From assembly GCA_017516465.1 (NCBI GenBank), contig JAFXCR010000055.1:1-64000 (forward strand): a stretch of 64,000 bases of DNA, read 5' to 3'. Shown here piece after piece: positions 17,902 through 26,948 of this stretch. Both the position numbers and the translations under genes were made by a program. The notes beneath the pieces were generated by a model. That model had not been told where the DNA came from. It made no database searches and saw nothing but the letters and a program-made list of their open reading frames with translations. Position 1 is the first letter of the stretch, and every line of letters begins with the position of its first letter. Origin of the DNA: Ruminococcus sp. (GTDB lineage: Bacteria > Bacillota > Clostridia > Oscillospirales > Ruminococcaceae).

Positions 17902-18807
17902 TTATTTGAGAATAACTGGTTCAAGTTCAAGTATATACCCTGTTTTATCCTTTACAATCTTCTGAATTTCTGAGCATAACTCAAGAACATCGTTACAGGT
18001 TGCGTATCCGAGATTAATAACAAATCCACTGTGTTTTTCGCTGACCATAGCACCACCGCAACGCATTCCCTTAAGACCACACTGATCAATCAGAAGAGAA
18101 GCGTAGCTTCCTTCCGGACGCTTGAAAGTACTTCCGGCACTTGGATATTCAAGAGGCTGTTTAGCACTTCGTTTAGCCATACATTCGTTCATTGCTTTTT
18201 TTATCTCATCAGGATCGCCGTTTTCAAGCTGCATTGTGACTGAAAGAATAGCACAGGATCTGTCTGAAAAAATACTATTGCGGTATGAAAGCTTCATTTC
18301 TTCTCTGCTTATTGTACGGATTTTTCCATCCTCATCAAGATATTCTGCCGAGATAACGATATCATTCATTTCAGTACCGTATGCACCAGCATTCATGAAG
18401 AGTGCACCGCCAACAGTTCCGGGAATACCGAAAAGATTTTCCATTCCACTTAACCCTGATTGCTGAGCGTGAACGCAGGCTGAGGCAAGAAGTGCTCCGG
18501 CATCACAGCGAATAATATTTTCATTAATTTCAATAGAAGCAAAATCACTGCCAAAAAGAAGTATTACACCATCAAAACCATTATCGTCAACAATAATATT
18601 GCTTCCTCTGCCGATAATGTCATAGCGGATTGTTTTATCCCTCATATAACTAATGAGTTCAGCTGCTGACTGTGCCGAATTAATACTGATAAGAGCACGG
18701 CAGCATCCTCCGAAGCGAAATGTAACATATTCGCTCAGTGGACATTCAGGTATTATTCGGCAGCCGAGTTTTTCGCAGAGCCTGGTCAGTTCATCTAAAT
18801 TAATCAT
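17902..18807 (-). CDS. murB: UDP-N-acetylenolpyruvoylglucosamine reductase
   Basis: FAD-dependent reduction of UDP-GlcNAc-enolpyruvate to UDP-MurNAc in peptidoglycan synthesis. FAD-binding motifs IGRGSNIIV (about residue 73) and GIPGTVGGALFMNAGAYG (about 130) are clear, as is the Ser in YPSAGSTFKRP (about 215), followed by LIDQCGLKG; this is a type II MurB of 301 aa. ATG 18807 follows a G-rich binding site; the frame extending to 18849 has none. It lies between hprK and rapZ, a standard clostridial order. Confidence 0.94.
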   Translation of the reverse strand: MINLDELTRLCEKLGCRIIPECPLSEYVTFRFGGCCRALISINSAQSAAELISYMRDKTIRYDIIGRGSNIIVDDNGFDGVILLFGSDFASIEINENIIRCDAGALLASACVHAQQSGLSGMENLFGIPGTVGGALFMNAGAYGTEMNDIVISAEYLDEDGKIRTISREEMKLSYRNSIFSDRSCAILSVTMQLENGDPDEIKKAMNECMAKRSAKQPLEYPSAGSTFKRPEGSYASLLIDQCGLKGMRCGGAMVSEKHSGFVINLGYATCNDVLELCSEIQKIVKDKTGYILELEPVILK

Positions 18808-18891
18808 TATGTTCCCCCTGAGGTATATAATTGCCGGCATCAGAATCAATATCAGAAATTACTGTTTGCCGGCATATGTAAGAATCTGGCA

Positions 18892-19851
18892 TCAGAATGC
18901 CTCGTAATCGCGTACAACTTCCTTTGCATCGGATTCCATACCAAGACGGTTAAGAAGCTCTTGGGCTGCATTATATCCCATTTTCTTCTGTCTGTTGTTC
19001 ATGGCAGCTACTTCAAGAATAACTGCAAGGTTACGTCCGGGTTTTACTGGAATTGTAAGAGACGGTATTTTTACTCCGAGCAATGAAACATATTCAGTAT
19101 CAACTCCCATGCGATCGTATACCTTTTCAGGATTCCATTGTTCAAGTTCAACGACAAGATCAAGCTTCTCTGTCATTTTTACTGCACCGATACCGAAAAG
19201 ACGTCGTGCATTGATAATTCCGATACCGCGAAGTTCAAGGAAATGTCTGATGTTATCCGGCGAGCTTCCGACAAGACTTATATTTGAAACCTTTCTGATT
19301 TCTACTGCGTCATCAGCTACGAGACGATGTCCTCTTTTTACAAGCTCGATAGCCGTTTCGCTCTTACCTACGCCGGATTCTCCGGTGATGAATACACCTT
19401 CACCGTAAATTTCAATAAGAACTCCATGACGTGTGATTCTTGGTGCAAGTGTAAGATTAAGGAATGCTATAAGTCCCGACATAAAATTAGAGGTACTTTC
19501 CTTGCTTCTGAGAAGCGGTACATCATATTCCTTGGCGAGCTCAAGCATTTCTGCAAAGTATGGCAGTTCTCGTGTAATAATAAGTGCTGGAATTCTCTGG
19601 GCAAAAAGGAGCTGCAGTCTTTCACGTCTTGTTTTCTCGTCAATAGTCGAAAGATAAGCATATTCCATTTTTCCGATAATCTGAATACGTTCTGGATTAA
19701 AATACTCATAAAATCCCATAAGTTGCAGACCAGGTCTGTTTACATCATTTTCGTCAATCATGAGATCATTTGCATCCTTATGTATATAAATGATTTCAAG
19801 TTTGAATTCATCTATTACCTTCTGTAATGATACTTTAAAAATCTCTGCCAT
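18892..19851 (-). CDS. hprK: HPr kinase/phosphorylase
   Basis: Phosphorylates and dephosphorylates HPr at Ser46, the central switch of carbon catabolite control in Firmicutes. Walker A GESGVGKS is at residues 157-164, followed by the HprK signature ELRGIGIINARRLFG near residue 205 with its catalytic acidic and basic residues. The N-terminal domain (1-130) is also present. Length 319 aa is typical. I start at ATG 19851, which has GGAG with normal spacing; an ATG 12 nt upstream does not. Location in a run with murB, rapZ, whiA and pfkA fits control of sugar metabolism. Confidence 0.95.
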   Translation of the reverse strand: MAEIFKVSLQKVIDEFKLEIIYIHKDANDLMIDENDVNRPGLQLMGFYEYFNPERIQIIGKMEYAYLSTIDEKTRRERLQLLFAQRIPALIITRELPYFAEMLELAKEYDVPLLRSKESTSNFMSGLIAFLNLTLAPRITRHGVLIEIYGEGVFITGESGVGKSETAIELVKRGHRLVADDAVEIRKVSNISLVGSSPDNIRHFLELRGIGIINARRLFGIGAVKMTEKLDLVVELEQWNPEKVYDRMGVDTEYVSLLGVKIPSLTIPVKPGRNLAVILEVAAMNNRQKKMGYNAAQELLNRLGMESDAKEVVRDYEAF

Positions 19852-19888
19852 TTTTCTCTCCATTCTCCGGATATTCCGGATTTAATGA

Positions 19889-21091
19889 TCATCCTAATAT
19901 AAATGATTCATAGCCTTTTTTTACAAGTGTATCCCGTGCTTCAACGAAGTCCATCATTGAGCATGAATCGCCGGACATTCTTATTATAACATTGAATTCA
20001 GACAGATCACTTTCAACCATGCCTATTGCTTTTTCAGCTTTTTCTGAAACGGTTCCTGAAAAATCGTATACAGTATCTGCTGTATGAACTCCGCTGCTCA
20101 GTTCGTCAATATTCACGTCGAGTACAACATTATTGACATTAAGAAGCATGGGCTGCAGTATATCATCGTTTTCCATAATTATATCTGCGGCTGAAACCTC
20201 GATAAACATGGAAGAACCGTTCTGAAGGATTCTATCGTTTAGCATATTGGCTGCTGCTGTCATTTTCATTGATCTTGCAGGAGTAGAAAGCTCTGGATCA
20301 AGTATATCAAGATCACTCTGACGGAATCGTGGGAAAACAAGGTCACTGCATATTATTTTCTGGAAACCTGCGGATGAGAGTTCGCTTACGATATCAGCGT
20401 TATAGCTTACGGCAAGCTCTGAATATGGGGAAGCCCATGGCTTTCCGCCGGAAGACACGTCGTTGTCAATCCATTGCTGATCGCTGATATAGGTTCTGTA
20501 TCCGCAGCTTCCGTCCGTAACAGGAAGAAGATTGTCTTCAAAGATACTTACGATAGCCGCCGGCTTGTATCCCGCATTTTCTATTGCTGTTATTATCTGT
20601 TCGGTTGAAAGTGTCTGAGGAAGTGCTCTTGCCGGTAAAGCATAGAATACTTCACTTGAATAGTAGACAGCACCTCCGCTTACTTTAAGAGGTACAGCAA
20701 GATATTCTATCCCCTGTCCGGTTGGAAGCCTGTCGATAGCAAGCTCAAGTGCTTCGGCACTGATTAGATCAGTCGGTTTAAGTGAAGCACCTTTGTAGCC
20801 TTCGAAATTTATTCCCTGAGGAGGAGTTATTCCAGTTGCCGCCTCAGCAGGAGTTGTTGCAGAATCGGATTCAGAGGTAGCAACAGCTGACGTGGAGGAT
20901 ACTGCGTCCTTATCGCCTTTCTTCTTGGTGTAATTGACGAGTGGTTCAGCCACACTGTAACCAATGAATCCCAGACCACCTATAAGTAATATAGTAAGAC
21001 CAACAGAAAAAGCTTTGCCGGCACCAGATTTACCGTAATAATTTTTTTCTTTGGTCTTATATATTTTCCTTCCTTTATTTTTGAATTTCAT
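19889..21091 (-). CDS. Membrane-anchored putative glycosidase-like protein
   Basis: 400 aa: a basic N-terminus, one membrane segment (about residues 31-50), a Ser/Thr/Ala-rich linker (about 62-90), and an extracellular domain from about 100. The domain alternates strands and helices as in a TIM barrel (YLAVPLKVSGGAVYY, AAIVSIFEDNLLPV, FQKIICSDLVFPRF, MFIEVSA), resembling the DUF4015-type putative glycoside hydrolases; no catalytic pair can be named with confidence. It sits between the Rnf-like genes and hprK with GGAG before its ATG. It may act on cell wall or imported glycans; this is inference. Confidence 0.55.
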   Translation of the reverse strand: MKFKNKGRKIYKTKEKNYYGKSGAGKAFSVGLTILLIGGLGFIGYSVAEPLVNYTKKKGDKDAVSSTSAVATSESDSATTPAEAATGITPPQGINFEGYKGASLKPTDLISAEALELAIDRLPTGQGIEYLAVPLKVSGGAVYYSSEVFYALPARALPQTLSTEQIITAIENAGYKPAAIVSIFEDNLLPVTDGSCGYRTYISDQQWIDNDVSSGGKPWASPYSELAVSYNADIVSELSSAGFQKIICSDLVFPRFRQSDLDILDPELSTPARSMKMTAAANMLNDRILQNGSSMFIEVSAADIIMENDDILQPMLLNVNNVVLDVNIDELSSGVHTADTVYDFSGTVSEKAEKAIGMVESDLSEFNVIIRMSGDSCSMMDFVEARDTLVKKGYESFILG

Positions 21092-21124
21092 TTTTGTCTC
21101 CTATTTCAGTTTTTCCGTATTTAT

Positions 21125-21688
21125 TTATATAAGGGAATAAACTGCCATTGATATAATTCCAAGATAAATCATCATTGCTGGAAAACCTCTGAAAGCAGCC
21201 GGAACATTTGCTGAATTCAGCTTTCTGTAAGCTGCTGTAAGGATAAGAGCAGAAATAATAAAGCCTGTTCCTGCTTCAAGTCCCGCTGCCATATATTTCA
21301 ATATGGATGTATTTTCTGAAGCTCTTCCGCTTACTGTCAGAAGAGTTCCCATAACAGCACAGTTAAATACCGACAAATGAATATATTTTCTTGAATTTTC
21401 AAAATTATTTCTGCTGATAAAATATAGTGCAGAAAGAATAATTACATATAACATACTTATGCTGATTACATAAATCAGCAGTTTAAAATCAGAATATTTT
21501 TCTGGAAGCAGTTTATCTGCCAAATATGCTGAAACAGAACCTGCAAACGTAAAAATCGTAATCATGAAGGCAGTTCCGACAAGATTTTTTCTGCTTCCTG
21601 CGGCAATAAAGAGTGTACTTGTTCCCAGTGCCTGAGTAAGTATGAGATTAGTAGCAAGCAGTGCTATCAGATCATTTACAAGAAACAT
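21125..21688 (-). CDS. RnfA-like integral membrane protein, degenerate
   Basis: 187 aa, six predicted membrane helices, matching RnfA/NqrE in its ending (VPAAFRGFPAMMIYLG, compare VPxxFxGxPI) and in FNCAVMG (TNCAVLG). RnfA and RnfE each supply two cysteines to an intramembrane [2Fe-2S] cluster. Here the first is replaced (LGTST, Ser24 in place of the Cys of LGxCPF) while Cys110 remains. I start at ATG 21688, 8 nt after AAGGAG; GTG/ATG codons just before have poor spacing. It overlaps the rnfE-like gene by 17 nt. Probably an Rnf-derived subunit that lost its redox centre. Confidence 0.7.
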   Translation of the reverse strand: MFLVNDLIALLATNLILTQALGTSTLFIAAGSRKNLVGTAFMITIFTFAGSVSAYLADKLLPEKYSDFKLLIYVISISMLYVIILSALYFISRNNFENSRKYIHLSVFNCAVMGTLLTVSGRASENTSILKYMAAGLEAGTGFIISALILTAAYRKLNSANVPAAFRGFPAMMIYLGIISMAVYSLI

Positions 21689-22307
21689 CAGCATCACTCC
21701 TTATATCTTCTTTTTTGTTTATGACAGCAGAACGTATACATCGGTATAAACCGCAGAACAATCCGAGGAAAATAAATCCTCCGAATGGCTGTGCAAGTCC
21801 GATAACCGGAGTATTTACATCAACAATTCTGCCGTTGATTGTTCCGTATGCAAAAAGCTCACGAACAAATCCTGTTGCGATCATGACTGCGTCAAAGCCA
21901 AGGATATAAAATATAAGTTTGACAATCATGTGATCTTTCGGAAGTTTGTATAGTTCTGCTTCGGAGCGGAATATAATAAGTGAATTTACAGCTAAAAGCG
22001 GAAAATATATACCTATTCTCTCGACAGCACCCGGAAAGAATTCCTGAGCCGCCAGTTTGACTGGAATATATACGAAGGATGAGATAATGGCATAGATAAT
22101 TATTTTTACTGTATATGAGAGTTTGGTCGGTACAAACGAGGATATCATTACCGAAAGAAAAGTTATTGCACTGAAAGCATAAACGAGTGCAGCTGCATTT
22201 TTAAGTGTATCTCCACAGATTATGACTGGAGAAACTACCATAAGAGATGACAATACAATATTATTTCCGAGCATACCGCTGAAAATCGAAGATTTCTTCT
22301 TATTCAT
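21672..22307 (-). CDS. RnfE-like integral membrane protein, degenerate
   Basis: 211 aa with about six membrane helices, resembling RnfE/NqrD: NNIVLSSLMVVSP at the N-terminus (compare ENPVxVQxLGxCP), YFPLLAVNSLIIFRSEAE (compare IPLIxVNCxILGRAE), and GFVRELFAYGTING (GxxRELxGxGxxxG). Both cluster cysteines are replaced by serine (Ser26, Ser109); one unrelated Cys is at 31. Start ATG 22307 follows GGAGG by 9 nt and overlaps the rnfD-like stop by 8 nt. Role unknown; see the finding on the Rnf-like set. Confidence 0.7.
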   Translation of the reverse strand: MNKKKSSIFSGMLGNNIVLSSLMVVSPVIICGDTLKNAAALVYAFSAITFLSVMISSFVPTKLSYTVKIIIYAIISSFVYIPVKLAAQEFFPGAVERIGIYFPLLAVNSLIIFRSEAELYKLPKDHMIVKLIFYILGFDAVMIATGFVRELFAYGTINGRIVDVNTPVIGLAQPFGGFIFLGLFCGLYRCIRSAVINKKEDIRSDADVSCK

Positions 22308-23313
22308 GACTGATATCCTCCATTTTCTCAACAATTTCGGATTCATCATCATATTTAGCATCTGTACTGATATTTACAGTTGCATATTCAGATGCCTCAC
22401 TACGTGCCAGATCAATTTTCTTTTCAAGATTTTTGATGCCAAGAGACACAGGTGTAAAAAGAACTGAAACTATTACAATTGCGTTTTCCTTTCCTGTTGT
22501 TATTACTATCACATAAGAAAATACAGCAATAAATAATCCGTAGAAAAAGGCATAATATTGCCTTTTGGGTGCGATTCTGCGGTCGGATATAATATATACA
22601 GCAGCAAAAATCACCATATTCGTGACGAAATTATAGCCAATTTTTGCTGTTGGTGATGCCGGAACAATATAGCTAAGAAAAGCAGTTCCGATTATTGTTC
22701 CCATAAAGGCTCCTGCTGAGATATCCTTGCGTAGAATGAGCATTACAGCCGCTATGAGGAGCATCAGAATACTTACCGAACCAGCAGGTCCGCTGAAATT
22801 TCCCATAAGTAGTTCAAAATCAGTATGATTCATTTTTCCGGTTGTATTGTAAACATAGGAAACTGAATTGACAAGCCCTTCTGGTTCATCAAAAATACCT
22901 GTTTTAGCATGGGGTTCCGGATAGAGAAGGAGCATCTTTTCCCACGAAGTCAGCACAAATATATATGCTGCAGCTGCGGGTGAGAAGATAATGTTCTTTC
23001 GTCCACCAAAAACATTTTTTGCAGCAACTACTGCGAAAATACAAGCAATGGCAACAATTTTGTAATCCATTGTAGCTGGCATTATCAGTGCAATAATAAG
23101 GGCGTCAGATGTACACGTCAGATCATCAGCGGTAAATCGTCTGCTCATAAGACGCAGACATATCATTTCCGTAATAAGTGAAACGACAATACATATTCCT
23201 CCGAGAACTGCTGAACGCATACCGTAATAGAAACAGGACATAAGCTCCAGAGCGACAAGTGTTATCATTATGTCAAGCCATATAAAGCGCTCTTTTCTGG
23301 CAGTTTTTGTCAT
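22300..23313 (-). CDS. RnfD-like integral membrane protein, no flavinylation motif
   Basis: 337 aa, about ten membrane helices. Matches to RnfD/NqrB: SDALIIALIMPAT near residue 70, FGGRKNIIFSPAAAAYIFV near 105, and LLMGNFSGPAGSVSILMLLIAA near 170. Canonical RnfD carries FMN on Thr in SGAT just before the last of these; here that stretch reads NTTGKMNHTDF and has no SGAT. It has an acidic, hydrophilic C-terminal tail of about 45 residues. The start ATG overlaps the rpe stop by 4 nt (ATGA). rnfG, which donates the other covalent flavin, and rnfB and rnfC are not present nearby. Confidence 0.7.
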   Translation of the reverse strand: MTKTARKERFIWLDIMITLVALELMSCFYYGMRSAVLGGICIVVSLITEMICLRLMSRRFTADDLTCTSDALIIALIMPATMDYKIVAIACIFAVVAAKNVFGGRKNIIFSPAAAAYIFVLTSWEKMLLLYPEPHAKTGIFDEPEGLVNSVSYVYNTTGKMNHTDFELLMGNFSGPAGSVSILMLLIAAVMLILRKDISAGAFMGTIIGTAFLSYIVPASPTAKIGYNFVTNMVIFAAVYIISDRRIAPKRQYYAFFYGLFIAVFSYVIVITTGKENAIVIVSVLFTPVSLGIKNLEKKIDLARSEASEYATVNISTDAKYDDESEIVEKMEDISHE

Positions 23314-23957
23314 ATTCCCAAGCACCTGAGCTTTCTGGCAGCCTCGCCCATATTTTCTGATTTGAACAGATAGCTTCCTGATACAAGAGTATCAGCTCCC
23401 GCATTGAGAACTATACCAGACGTAGAATCATTTATTCCTCCATCGACTTCAACTCTGATATCAAGTTCCATTGAATTGATTTTTTTACGGATAATACGGA
23501 TCTTTTCAACAGTTTCTGGAATAAAGCTTTGTCCGCCGAAGCCTGGCTCAACTGTCATGACAAGAACCATATCAAGCTGATCAAGATATTCAAAGACTGC
23601 TTCTGCCGGTGTTGCCGGTTTGATTGCAAGTGCAGTTTTTACTCCGGATTTCCTTATTGTTCTGAGAGTCTCTGATGTATCACTTTCACTTTCAATATGA
23701 AACGAAATATAATCAGCACCACATTCTGCGAAACGGTTAACATACCTGAGCGGATCTGTAATCATCAGATGAACGTCAAGAATCAGATTGGTTGTTTTGC
23801 GTACCTGTTCCAAAACAGGAAGTCCGTAAGAGATATTATCTACGAAAATACCATCCATTACATCAAAATGGAGCATTTCTATACCGCTGGTTTCAATCCT
23901 TTTTATTTCCTCTTTAAGGTTGAGCATATCTGCACTGAGCACAGAAGCTGATACCAT
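23310..23957 (-). CDS. rpe: Ribulose-phosphate 3-epimerase
   Basis: Interconverts ribulose 5-phosphate and xylulose 5-phosphate (pentose phosphate pathway). Motifs: SASVLSAD at the start, HFDVMDGIFVDN with metal-binding His and catalytic Asp, DVHLMI, EPGFGGQSF and VDGGIN with the second catalytic Asp, GADTLVSGSYLF for phosphate binding. I start at ATG 23957 (MVSASVL, 215 aa); a TTG three codons upstream is possible. First gene of the long minus-strand run, under the promoter at 24058-24086, and coupled to the rnfD-like gene. Confidence 0.93.
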   Translation of the reverse strand: MVSASVLSADMLNLKEEIKRIETSGIEMLHFDVMDGIFVDNISYGLPVLEQVRKTTNLILDVHLMITDPLRYVNRFAECGADYISFHIESESDTSETLRTIRKSGVKTALAIKPATPAEAVFEYLDQLDMVLVMTVEPGFGGQSFIPETVEKIRIIRKKINSMELDIRVEVDGGINDSTSGIVLNAGADTLVSGSYLFKSENMGEAARKLRCLGI

Positions 23958-24057
23958 ATTCCTCAATTTATCACTTCTTCCAAGTTATTGCACAGCACGA
24001 TACTATTCTTTCGTGCAGTCTGCGGAAAATAACCACTGAAAAATTCCGCTTATTATT

Positions 24058-24086
24058 ATTATATAATATTTCTTCCTGAACGTCAA
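24058..24086 (-). promoter_or_regulatory. Promoter of the rpe-rnf-like-hprK run
   Basis: Minus strand TTGACG (24086-24081), a 17-bp spacer, TATAAT (24063-24058). The leader of about 95 nt holds a small hairpin (GCACGA, 10-nt loop, TCGTGC) at 23995-24016. Confidence 0.8.
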
Positions 24087-24199
24087 TATGTTAAAATTGT
24101 TTTTTCTTTTATTTTTCTCAGATTTCGTTGTAATTCATATAGAATATTGTTCAAGCATTCTTACATACTAATATATAAATTTTTTCGGAGGTGTACTTT

Positions 24200-24883
24200 A
24201 TGGTGCTTGAATTTCTAAGAAATATATTCTTTTTCGCCCTTCATATCGACAATAATGCTGTTTTTCCAAAACCGCTTTCAAAAAAGGAAGAGGAAGCATA
24301 TTTCATTATGGTATCAAGTGGAGACAAGGATGCAAGGAATAAGCTTATTGAACACAATCTGAGACTTGTTGCACATATTGTAAAAAAATATTCCAATAAT
24401 ATTTCTGATCAGGATGAGCTTATTTCCATAGGAACGGTTGGTCTGATAAAGGCTGTTTCGACTTTCGATTATTCTAAAGGTGCACGATTTGCTACATACG
24501 CAAGTAGATGTATTGAGAATGAAATACTGATGAATTTCAGAGCTGCAAGAAAAAGTTCAGGAGAAGTTCACATGGATGAGCCGGTTGATACAGATAAAGA
24601 TGGTAACTCTCTTACACTGATGGATCTTCTTGACGATGGTACTGATATTCACGAACAAGTTGATATGCTTATCCGTTCACGTCAGCTGTATCGTTTTCTT
24701 GGAAAATGTCTCGATAAAAGAGAGATGGAGATTATTATATTTCGCTATGGTCTGTATGGGAACATCCCTCATACACAAAATGAAACAGCAGAAAAACTTG
24801 GTATATCACGTTCTTATGTTTCACGACTTGAAAAGAAGGCAATAGAAAAATTACGGAAAATGTATGAATCGACACCTTTCTAA
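24200..24883 (+). CDS. sigK: RNA polymerase sigma factor, SigK type
   Basis: 227-aa sigma-70 family factor of the sporulation SigK/SigE group. An N-terminal hydrophobic stretch (LEFLRNIFFFALHI) is like the SigK pro-sequence. Region 2: RNKLIEHNLRLVAHIVKKY, DELISIGTVGLIKAVSTFDYSKGARFATYASRCIENEILM. Region 4: HTQNETAEKLGISRSYVSRLEKKAIEKL. The gene is uninterrupted: no skin element splits it. I start at ATG 24200, 8 nt after GGAGG; the GTG at 24191 overlaps that site. Whether the organism makes spores cannot be told from one sigma factor. Confidence 0.85.
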   Translation: MVLEFLRNIFFFALHIDNNAVFPKPLSKKEEEAYFIMVSSGDKDARNKLIEHNLRLVAHIVKKYSNNISDQDELISIGTVGLIKAVSTFDYSKGARFATYASRCIENEILMNFRAARKSSGEVHMDEPVDTDKDGNSLTLMDLLDDGTDIHEQVDMLIRSRQLYRFLGKCLDKREMEIIIFRYGLYGNIPHTQNETAEKLGISRSYVSRLEKKAIEKLRKMYESTPF

Positions 24884-24940
24884 AAGAAATATCGTGAATA
24901 TACACAATAAATCACAATACTGATTGTGCAATTTGTCATG

Positions 24941-24969
24941 GTGACATTATCCTGATAATATGTTATAAT
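24941..24969 (+). promoter_or_regulatory. Promoter of the DnaD/DnaC-like pair
   Basis: GTGACA (24941-24946), a 17-bp spacer, TATAAT (24964-24969). Confidence 0.7.
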
Positions 24970-25002
24970 AATATTTAAAGTTATTTTCGGGAGGATGTTT
25001 AT

Positions 25003-25962
25003 TTGGAATTTTTGATAAACAGCGGTGTCTGGGGAACGATGTTCGGTGTTCCTCATGTTGTTGCCGATAATTTTCTCAAGCTTGCAACTTCAGATCAGAT
25101 CAAAGTTCTTCTTTATATTCTGAGGTATTCGGGAAGAATGATTACTGATGAAGAAATTTCACGCAATACTGGTGTTCCCCTGTCAGATGTTACCGATTCT
25201 GTAATGTTTTGGCAGCAAGTCAATGTTCTCGGCAGCAAGGATTATCAGAATACTTCTGCACATATTCCGGTGCAATCTGATGTTTCAGATGAGCTGTCAC
25301 CGGATATTAATAAAAATAATACTCCCAGACAGAAGCAAGTACTCAAGCCGTCTGAAATATCTGACATCATAAATTCATCATCTGATATTTCAGAGCTGTT
25401 CAAGATAGTAGAATTCTTACTCGGAACTCTCAATCATACACAACAGAATTCGCTGATATGGATGTACAATTATCTAGGTCTGAAAAAAGAAGTCATACTT
25501 ATACTGATTCAGTATTGTATTAATATCGACAAAACAAATTCAGGATACATAGAGAAAATTGCCTGCAGCTGGGCAGAAAATGAAATCAATTCGCTTGAAT
25601 CTGCACAGGAAGAAGTACAACGCCTCACTCAGTTCAATGATTTCACTGGAATTATAATGAAAAAATTTGAAATGAACCGCCGTCCTACTACAAAACAGGG
25701 TGAATTTATTTCCCAGTGGCAGAGTGAAGGGTTCAGTCCTGAGCTTATCGGTTATGCTTATGAAAAAACAATCGAGCAGATCAACAAGCTTTCTTTTGAT
25801 TATATCAATAAAATTCTTCTTAGCTGGAAGCAGAGTGGCTATACTACTGTTAAAAACGTAAGAGATGCAGAACAGGATTATAAAATGAATAAAAAATCTA
25901 CACGCAACTCATCTGACAGCTCGGATGTTGATAAATATAAAGTTGTAATCAACAAGTTCTGA
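25003..25962 (+). CDS. DnaD-domain replication initiation protein
   Basis: 319 aa. The N-terminal winged-helix-like part (about residues 15-75: DQIKVLLYILRYSGRMITDEEISRNTGVPLSDV) and the C-terminal DnaD DDBH2 domain (about 210-285, with the YxxxI-type element GYAYEKTIEQINKLSFDYINKILLSW) identify it. A middle copy-like region (about 115-190) suggests two DDBH2 units, as in phage-like and clostridial DnaD/DnaB proteins. It probably loads or remodels origin DNA together with the AAA+ protein encoded 14 nt downstream. TTG start at 25003, 8 nt after GGGAGG; no in-frame ATG nearby. Confidence 0.85.
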   Translation: MEFLINSGVWGTMFGVPHVVADNFLKLATSDQIKVLLYILRYSGRMITDEEISRNTGVPLSDVTDSVMFWQQVNVLGSKDYQNTSAHIPVQSDVSDELSPDINKNNTPRQKQVLKPSEISDIINSSSDISELFKIVEFLLGTLNHTQQNSLIWMYNYLGLKKEVILILIQYCINIDKTNSGYIEKIACSWAENEINSLESAQEEVQRLTQFNDFTGIIMKKFEMNRRPTTKQGEFISQWQSEGFSPELIGYAYEKTIEQINKLSFDYINKILLSWKQSGYTTVKNVRDAEQDYKMNKKSTRNSSDSSDVDKYKVVINKF

Positions 25963-25976
25963 TTGGAGGATATATA

Positions 25977-26948
25977 ATGGACAGCTCTATTTTTGATAAG
26001 GCACAGTCTATAATGACAAGCCGGCGTGCAAAAGCGGAAAGCGAAAATGAAATGAGAATTGCAGAGATAAATGCTCGTCTGCCCCAGATTAAGGAAGTAA
26101 ACGAGGCTCTTGTAAATACAGGACGTGAGCTTATACGTATTATTTCCGAAAAAAGAAAAGATGTTGATGTATCCTCCAGAATTGAAGAACTCCGGCAGTA
26201 CAATATTGGTGCACAGGAAATGTCAAAGAAGCTTCTGGAGCAGAACGGCTATCCGTCAGATTATCTTGACATTCAATATCATTGCAGACGCTGCAATGAT
26301 ACCGGTTATTATGAAGGGCGATTCTGCGATTGTTTTAAAAAGCTCTGCGGAAAGCTCTCTTCCGATGAATTGAATAAAACTACAAATCTTTCACTTTGCA
26401 GCTTTGATACCTTCAGTCTTTCTTATTATAAGGGCGATGACTACTTTACAATGAAGTCTATTCTGGAATATACTATGCAGTATGCAGAAACCTATACTCC
26501 TGATTCCGGAAGCATTTTTATGTTTGGTCCGACAGGTCTTGGAAAAACACACCTCTCTCTTGCAGCAGCAAACAGAATTCTTGAAAAAGGATACAGCGTG
26601 ATCTATGATTCTGCAATCAACATACTCAGAAAGATTGAAAAAGAACATTTCAGCCGTGAACACAGTTCAGAAATGATAGATCTTGTAATAGGAACGGATC
26701 TGCTTATTCTTGATGATCTTGGAACAGAATATGAAACACAGTTTTATAATGCAACAATATACAATATCATCAATACACGTCTTAACAGCGGAAAATCAAC
26801 GATAATAAGCACTAATCTTGATTTTAGCGGAATCAAGCGTCGTTATGATGAACGTGTAGTTTCACGGATTGTTGCTGCATATACCTGTCTTGAATTTAAA
26901 GGCGATGATATACGCTTACAGATAAAAACAAAAAACATAATCGGGTAA
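25977..26948 (+). CDS. DnaC/DnaI-like AAA+ helicase loader
   Basis: 323 aa. An N-terminal coiled segment (residues 10-90) is followed by a zinc-binding region with Cys-x2-Cys and Cys-x-Cys (YHCRRCNDTGYYEG, FCDCF), as in DnaI. The AAA+ domain has Walker A GPTGLGKTH near residue 183, Walker B LLILDDLG near 245, sensor I TIISTNL near 275, and the arginine-finger region RRYDERVVSRI near 290. It loads the replicative helicase DnaB/DnaC onto DNA. GGAGG precedes the ATG. Paired with the DnaD-like gene, as is usual in clostridia. Confidence 0.9.
   Translation: MDSSIFDKAQSIMTSRRAKAESENEMRIAEINARLPQIKEVNEALVNTGRELIRIISEKRKDVDVSSRIEELRQYNIGAQEMSKKLLEQNGYPSDYLDIQYHCRRCNDTGYYEGRFCDCFKKLCGKLSSDELNKTTNLSLCSFDTFSLSYYKGDDYFTMKSILEYTMQYAETYTPDSGSIFMFGPTGLGKTHLSLAAANRILEKGYSVIYDSAINILRKIEKEHFSREHSSEMIDLVIGTDLLILDDLGTEYETQFYNATIYNIINTRLNSGKSTIISTNLDFSGIKRRYDERVVSRIVAAYTCLEFKGDDIRLQIKTKNIIG

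Noticed and set aside
24200..24883. Skin-element interruption of sigK
   Set aside because: The sigK frame is continuous through regions 2 and 4; no inserted element is present.
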